Origin: an uncultured Alphaproteobacteria bacterium
Lineage (GTDB): Bacteria; Pseudomonadota; Alphaproteobacteria; Rhodobacterales; Rhodobacteraceae
Reading direction: 5' to 3'
NCBI GenBank assembly: GCA_929200295.1
Contig: CAKMZE010000059.1
Location: forward strand, 7,368-16,350
DNA: 8,983 bases
This document shows positions 5,759 to 8,983 of the stretch, piece by piece (the first letter of the stretch is position 1; every line of letters begins with the position of its first letter). The position numbers were made by a program, and so were the translations under genes. The notes under the pieces were generated by a model, which was not told the DNA's origin, did no database searches, and saw nothing but the letters and a program-made list of their open reading frames with translations.

Positions 5759-6912
5759 CAGCTTTTTGTGCGGTAGGTGTCGATTTTGCTCGCGACCCAA
5801 TCATGAAACACATGGGTGGGTCCGTCCATCGCCGGGCTAAACCTGCCACCATCAAAATGCGGTGCGCTGCGGCCTTTTTGCATGCCTTCAACGACAAAGA
5901 TATCCTCTTCAAATACACCCTTCCACAGCGCGGCATTCTTTTTGCGCATATCTTGCTGGGTATCGTTGGTCGCGTAAAACAGATGAACATGCTCTTTCGT
6001 TGTGGCTTGGCTCGTTGGATCAAGGATCAACACAAAGCAATGGTCGCGCTGCGCACCCAAAAGAACATTGGGGTAAAGAGCGATGTATTCAGCCCCTTCA
6101 TCCCACTGTTCTGAGAGGGCGGGAAAGTCTGGAAAACGTGTGCCATTCTCATCGGTGAGCTGCTTATACACATATGTGCCTTGGCCAGAGTATTCGCGTT
6201 TTTGCTCGATGTTATAATGGTCTTCAAGCCGCGAATAGCTGTTTAGACCGGGGTGGATCCACGGCAAGTGATAGCTTTCGCAGTAATTTTCGACCGCGAG
6301 TTTCCAATTGGTTTTCACCTGCAATTGAAACGCACTTTCTGGCCCACCATGGTATAGCGGCGTATCAAATTCGGCCCACCGTTGTAATAGATCGCCGTGG
6401 ACCTCTTCAAACGCGGGGGCTTTGCCATCGATATTGACAAAAACGGTGCCAAACCAAATATGGCTGCGGATTTCAGTGAGCCCCAATGTGTCGCGATCAA
6501 TCGCATCATGGGTGTTATGGCCGGGGCCGCCAACATGCGGGGTCGAGACGAGCTTGCCGGATGTGGAATAGCACCAAGAATGATAGGGGCAGCGGATCAC
6601 CCCTTCGATCTTGCGGGGCGCATCGACAAGGATCATGCCGCGATGACGGCAGATATTTTGAAAGACGCGGACCTTATTTTCTTTGTCACGGATCAAAAGC
6701 AGCGGAACACCAAGAAACTCAATCGGTTTTGCGTCGCCAATGTCAGGCACAGCCGCAGCGGCATCTAAACCCGCCCAGCTTGCAAATAGGATTGCTTGTT
6801 TTTCTTCCTCAAAATAGGCGGGGTCGGTGTAATGCGGGTTAGAAAGCCCCTGTGCCGTTTCAACAGGTTGTTGCACAACATTCAGGTCAGAATTTGGCAT
6901 GTCATTGGCCAT
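5758..6912 (-). CDS. Rieske [2Fe-2S] aromatic ring-hydroxylating-type oxygenase, alpha subunit
   Basis: A 384-residue Rieske non-heme iron oxygenase, an enzyme class that uses O2 and electrons from a separate reductase to hydroxylate or demethylate small substrates. The Rieske cluster ligands are complete: NICRHRG (87-92, Cys88, His90) and RCPYHSW (107-113, Cys108, His111). The mononuclear iron site is in NWKLAVENYCESYHLPWIH (202-220, His215 and His220), with Asp337 in FEEDIFVVEGMQKG as likely third ligand. The residue three before the first His, which bridges electron transfer between subunits, is Glu212, where ring dioxygenases such as naphthalene dioxygenase have Asp; a Glu is known in carnitine oxygenase CntA. 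The substrate is unknown, and a quaternary amine is one possibility. The ATG at 6912 has AGGTG 5 bases upstream. No ferredoxin or reductase gene is in the window. The next gene overlaps its stop codon. Confidence 0.93.
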   Translation of the reverse strand: MANDMPNSDLNVVQQPVETAQGLSNPHYTDPAYFEEEKQAILFASWAGLDAAAAVPDIGDAKPIEFLGVPLLLIRDKENKVRVFQNICRHRGMILVDAPRKIEGVIRCPYHSWCYSTSGKLVSTPHVGGPGHNTHDAIDRDTLGLTEIRSHIWFGTVFVNIDGKAPAFEEVHGDLLQRWAEFDTPLYHGGPESAFQLQVKTNWKLAVENYCESYHLPWIHPGLNSYSRLEDHYNIEQKREYSGQGTYVYKQLTDENGTRFPDFPALSEQWDEGAEYIALYPNVLLGAQRDHCFVLILDPTSQATTKEHVHLFYATNDTQQDMRKKNAALWKGVFEEDIFVVEGMQKGRSAPHFDGGRFSPAMDGPTHVFHDWVASKIDTYRTKS

Positions 6913-7016
6913 TGATGCACCTATCGTTTGGATTATCTTCCAATAGCATCATTCGCCCGCGCGCAACGTTTTGCGCGCGACGTGGATTTGTAACTCAGCG
7001 ACATGAAGTTATCAGT
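6913..7016. other. 104-bp gap between ilvN and the Rieske gene
   Basis: Apart from the hairpin at 6958-6979 and the AGGTG ribosome-binding site at 6918-6922 (minus), nothing definite is seen. This is the likely place for a separate Rieske promoter, but no clear -35/-10 pair stands out. Confidence 0.5.
6958..6979 (-). terminator. Perfect 9-bp GC-rich hairpin between ilvN and the Rieske gene
   Basis: CGCGCGCAA (6958-6966) and TTGCGCGCG (6971-6979) are exact inverted complements around a CGTT loop. On the minus strand the hairpin starts 37 bases after the ilvN stop, the right place for an ilv operon terminator. No T-run follows on either strand, so it is not a canonical intrinsic terminator. 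It may act in Rho-dependent termination, as an mRNA 3' end block, or as an operator for the Rieske gene 46 bases downstream. Confidence 0.4.
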
Positions 7017-7589
7017 TTAGGATAATCCCTCAGGCCCGCGTGACAGGGCCGCAACCCCTGTGCGCGCGACCTCTTGCAGTCCAAGCGGGCGCATCAGATC
7101 CGCAAAAGCATCGATCTTTTCGGGCGTGCCTGTGATTTCAAACACGAAAGACGTCAGCGTGCTATCCACCACATTGGCACGGAAAATATCCGCGAGCCTG
7201 ATCGCCTCAATCCGGTTGTCACCCTCGCCTGCGACCTTGAACAAAGCCAGCTCACGCTCAACCGATGGCCCCTCAACGGTGAGGTCATTGACCTGATGCA
7301 CGGTGACGATGCGCCCAAGTTGCGATTTGATCTGCGTGATGATCTGCGGGGTGCCAGCGGTGACGATGGTAATACGTGATCTGTGGCCTGTGTGGTCAAT
7401 CTCAGCGACTGTCAGGCTTTCGATGTTATAGCCGCGACCGGAGAAAAGACCGATCACACGGGCGAGCACGCCTGGCTCGTTTTCAACGATCACCGCCAAT
7501 GTATGCCGTTCAACGCCGTCCCCGTAAGAGCTGCGCAGGTTATATGCAGATTGGCTGGATGCGCCTTTTTTAAGATTGAGAGCTGACAT
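7017..7589 (-). CDS. ilvN: Acetolactate synthase small (regulatory) subunit
   Basis: The 190-residue regulatory subunit of acetohydroxyacid synthase (also named ilvH). It binds the catalytic subunit, raises its activity and gives feedback control by branched-chain amino acids, usually valine. An ACT domain spans about 30-103, with the effector-binding loop VENEPGVLARVIGLFSGRG (35-53) and the NIESLTV strand after it. The second, C-terminal domain of the family covers about 115-185. It is longer than E. coli IlvH (163 residues), mainly through an N-terminal extension of roughly 28 residues before the ACT domain (SALNLKKGASSQSAYNLRSS). The ATG at 7589 has AAGGA 7 bases upstream (7597-7601). It follows ilvB after 65 bp, so the two subunits are very likely cotranscribed. 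Confidence 0.96.
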   Translation of the reverse strand: MSALNLKKGASSQSAYNLRSSYGDGVERHTLAVIVENEPGVLARVIGLFSGRGYNIESLTVAEIDHTGHRSRITIVTAGTPQIITQIKSQLGRIVTVHQVNDLTVEGPSVERELALFKVAGEGDNRIEAIRLADIFRANVVDSTLTSFVFEITGTPEKIDAFADLMRPLGLQEVARTGVAALSRGPEGLS

Positions 7590-7654
7590 CGTCGCGTCCT
7601 TTATTTTATGCGGTCTGAGCGTGTGCTCAAATGGGTCAGGGGTGTGGGCTAGGG
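7590..7654 (-). other. ilvB-ilvN spacer with ilvN ribosome-binding site and a small hairpin
   Basis: The 65-bp spacer contains AAGGA (7597-7601), which sets the ilvN start, and a short perfect hairpin TGAGC-GTGT-GCTCA (7616-7629). The hairpin has only 5 pairs and sits 14 bases upstream of the ribosome-binding site, so it could fine-tune the subunit ratio or be chance. No coding sequence is present. Confidence 0.35.
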
Positions 7655-8983
7655 TTAAACTAGCACCGCCCCACCTTCTTTGATTGCGCCTTCAACCGAG
7701 GCATCACCTAGCAGCATTTCATTGTGCGGTTTACCCGATGGGATCATCGGGAAGCAGTTTTCGTGCTTTTCAACCAAGCAGTCTAGGATCACCGGCCCAT
7801 CATGGTTGATCATCTCAAGGATTGCATCATCAAGATCGGCCACATCATCCACCTGAATGCCTTTGGCACCAAAGGCTTCGGCGAGTTTTACAAAGTCGGG
7901 CAGGGCCTCTGACCAGCTTTGTGAATACCGCTCACCATGAAGGAGCTGCTGCCATTGCCGGACCATGCCTAGGCGTTCGTTATTGAGAATAAACTGTTTC
8001 ACAGGCAGGCGATATTGGGTCGCTGTGCCCAGCTCTTGCATGTTCATCAGCCATGACGCCTCTCCGGCGACATTAATGACGAGACTCTCTGGATGTGCCA
8101 ATTGCGCACCAATAGAGGCCGGGAAACCATAGCCCATTGTGCCAAGCCCACCAGAGGTCATCCAGCGGTTGGGATCTTCAAAGCCTAAGTATTGGGCCGC
8201 CCACATCTGGTGCTGGCCAACCTCGGTCGTGATATAGCGGTCATGCCCTTTGGTGAGCGCCTCAAGACGGGCGAGGGCGTGTTGGGGTTTGATCACTGAG
8301 CCTGATTGTTCAAATTTCAAGCAATCGACAGCCTTCCATGTGTCGATCTGGCTCCACCATTCAGCAAGCGCGGGTTTGTCAGTTTTGCCACCCGCAGCGC
8401 GCCAGACGTTCAACAGCTCTTCAAGCACATGCGCCACATCGCCAAGGATCGGGATATCCACATTGATGACTTTGTTAATGGATGAGGCATCAATGTCGAT
8501 ATGCGCTTTCGTCGAGCCGGGGCTAAAGGCATCGAGCCGCCCGGTGATCCGGTCATCAAAACGCGCGCCGATGTTGATCATCAGATCGCAATCATGCATC
8601 GCCATATTGGCTTCATAAAGCCCGTGCATGCCCAGCATGCCCAGCCAGTTTTCACCAGATGCAGGATAACACCCCAGCCCCATCAAGGTCGAGGTAATAG
8701 GAAAGCCGGTTTCTGCGACAAGTGCGCGCAATAATTGCGAGGCTTTTGGTCCTGAATTGATCACACCGCCTCCCGTGTAGAAGATCGGGCGTTTTGCGGT
8801 CTCCATGGCCTTTGCGAGCGCGGCAATCGCATCACTGTCCCCCTTAACCTGTGGGTGATAGTGGCTCTTCATGCCGCTTTTTTCAGTGTATTGCCCTGTG
8901 GCGAACTGCACATCCTTTGGAATGTCGATCAAGACCGGGCCGGGGCGGCCGGACAGTGCGACATGAAACGCTTCATGCATAAT
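7655..8983 (-). CDS. ilvB: Acetolactate synthase large (catalytic) subunit, C-terminal part (cut by window edge)
   Basis: The last 442 residues of the thiamine-diphosphate enzyme that makes 2-acetolactate or 2-aceto-2-hydroxybutyrate, the first common step to valine, leucine and isoleucine. The frame is open to base 8983; family members are ~570-600 residues, so some 130-150 N-terminal residues, including the catalytic Glu region, lie outside. Counting from the edge: SGRPGPVLIDIPKDVQ (11-26) ends the N-domain; the FAD-binding middle domain includes GARFDDRITGRLDAF (139-153); the C-terminal ThDP domain has EVGQHQMWAAQY (254-265) and GGLGTMGYGFPASIGAQ (278-294). The ThDP/Mg signature reads GEAS (307-310) followed by NN at 334-335, with Glu308 where many homologues have the metal-binding Asp of GDG/GDA. 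I believe this form is common in alphaproteobacteria. The following LGMVRQWQQLLHG block is intact. An ATG three bases inside the edge is internal, not the start. Confidence 0.97.
   Translation of the reverse strand: MMHEAFHVALSGRPGPVLIDIPKDVQFATGQYTEKSGMKSHYHPQVKGDSDAIAALAKAMETAKRPIFYTGGGVINSGPKASQLLRALVAETGFPITSTLMGLGCYPASGENWLGMLGMHGLYEANMAMHDCDLMINIGARFDDRITGRLDAFSPGSTKAHIDIDASSINKVINVDIPILGDVAHVLEELLNVWRAAGGKTDKPALAEWWSQIDTWKAVDCLKFEQSGSVIKPQHALARLEALTKGHDRYITTEVGQHQMWAAQYLGFEDPNRWMTSGGLGTMGYGFPASIGAQLAHPESLVINVAGEASWLMNMQELGTATQYRLPVKQFILNNERLGMVRQWQQLLHGERYSQSWSEALPDFVKLAEAFGAKGIQVDDVADLDDAILEMINHDGPVILDCLVEKHENCFPMIPSGKPHNEMLLGDASVEGAIKEGGAVLV

Noticed and set aside
4098..5760. Overlapping stop/start codons taken as possible frameshifts or fusions
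   Set aside because: Each protein on either side is full length for its family, so the overlaps are normal compact operon junctions rather than broken genes.
5759..5800. A 14-codon extension of the small protein starting at 5800
   Set aside because: It lies inside the end of the Rieske gene; the extension is charged and unlike the helical body, and the coupled ATG at 5758 is the natural start.
5752..6158. Plus-strand open frames (up to 120 codons) opposite the end of the Rieske gene
   Set aside because: They are antisense to a conserved enzyme, without a ribosome-binding site or recognisable domains.
1..8983. CRISPR array, tRNA/rRNA genes, insertion sequences, attachment sites, phage or defence genes
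   Set aside because: I saw no direct repeat series, no tRNA-like cloverleaf, no transposase or integrase, and no known defence domain; nearly all bases are accounted for by housekeeping or metabolic genes.

Overview
The window looks like ordinary chromosome from an alphaproteobacterium, most likely a marine member of the Rhodobacterales (Roseobacter group). This rests on the character of the proteins (an acetolactate synthase with a GEAS rather than GDG cofactor motif, tandem cyclophilins beside pgk, and DUF3179, SelO and Rieske proteins of the type I associate with that group), on moderate GC, and on tight gene packing. The genus cannot be fixed from sequence alone. I see no tRNA, rRNA, CRISPR array, insertion sequence, phage gene or toxin/antitoxin pair.

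Layout from left to right. Positions 1-411 (minus strand) hold the start of phosphoglycerate kinase (pgk), cut by the window edge. A 127-bp divergent promoter region (412-538) separates it from a rightward pair of overlapping cyclophilin-type peptidylprolyl isomerases, one cytoplasmic (539-1045) and one with a signal peptide (1038-1586). After a 140-bp gap with a hairpin comes an exported DUF3179 protein (1727-2692). It ends only 4 bp from the end of the convergent minus-strand block.

The rest is on the minus strand. Read in the direction of transcription it runs: the acetolactate synthase large subunit (ilvB, start outside the window), ilvN, a 104-bp gap with a strong GC-rich hairpin, a Rieske non-heme iron oxygenase, a 69-residue helical protein of unknown function, a 64-bp gap, a nucleoside hydrolase, a GNAT acetyltransferase, and the SelO protein adenylyltransferase. 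Three junctions are stop/start overlaps (TGATG at 5758-5760 and 4098-4102, ATGA at 4543-4546), so Rieske plus the small gene, and hydrolase-GNAT-SelO, each look translationally coupled.

Functionally, ilvB/ilvN form the first common enzyme of branched-chain amino acid synthesis, pgk is central glycolysis/Calvin cycle, and the cyclophilins serve protein folding in two compartments. The Rieske-to-SelO group is the only accessory-looking part. Its oxygenase has a Glu in the inter-centre bridging position, as in carnitine/betaine-type oxygenases, but no reductase partner lies in the window. I found no convincing new system. The most worthwhile unknowns are the small protein coupled to the Rieske gene and the shared transcription of the hydrolase, GNAT and SelO genes.
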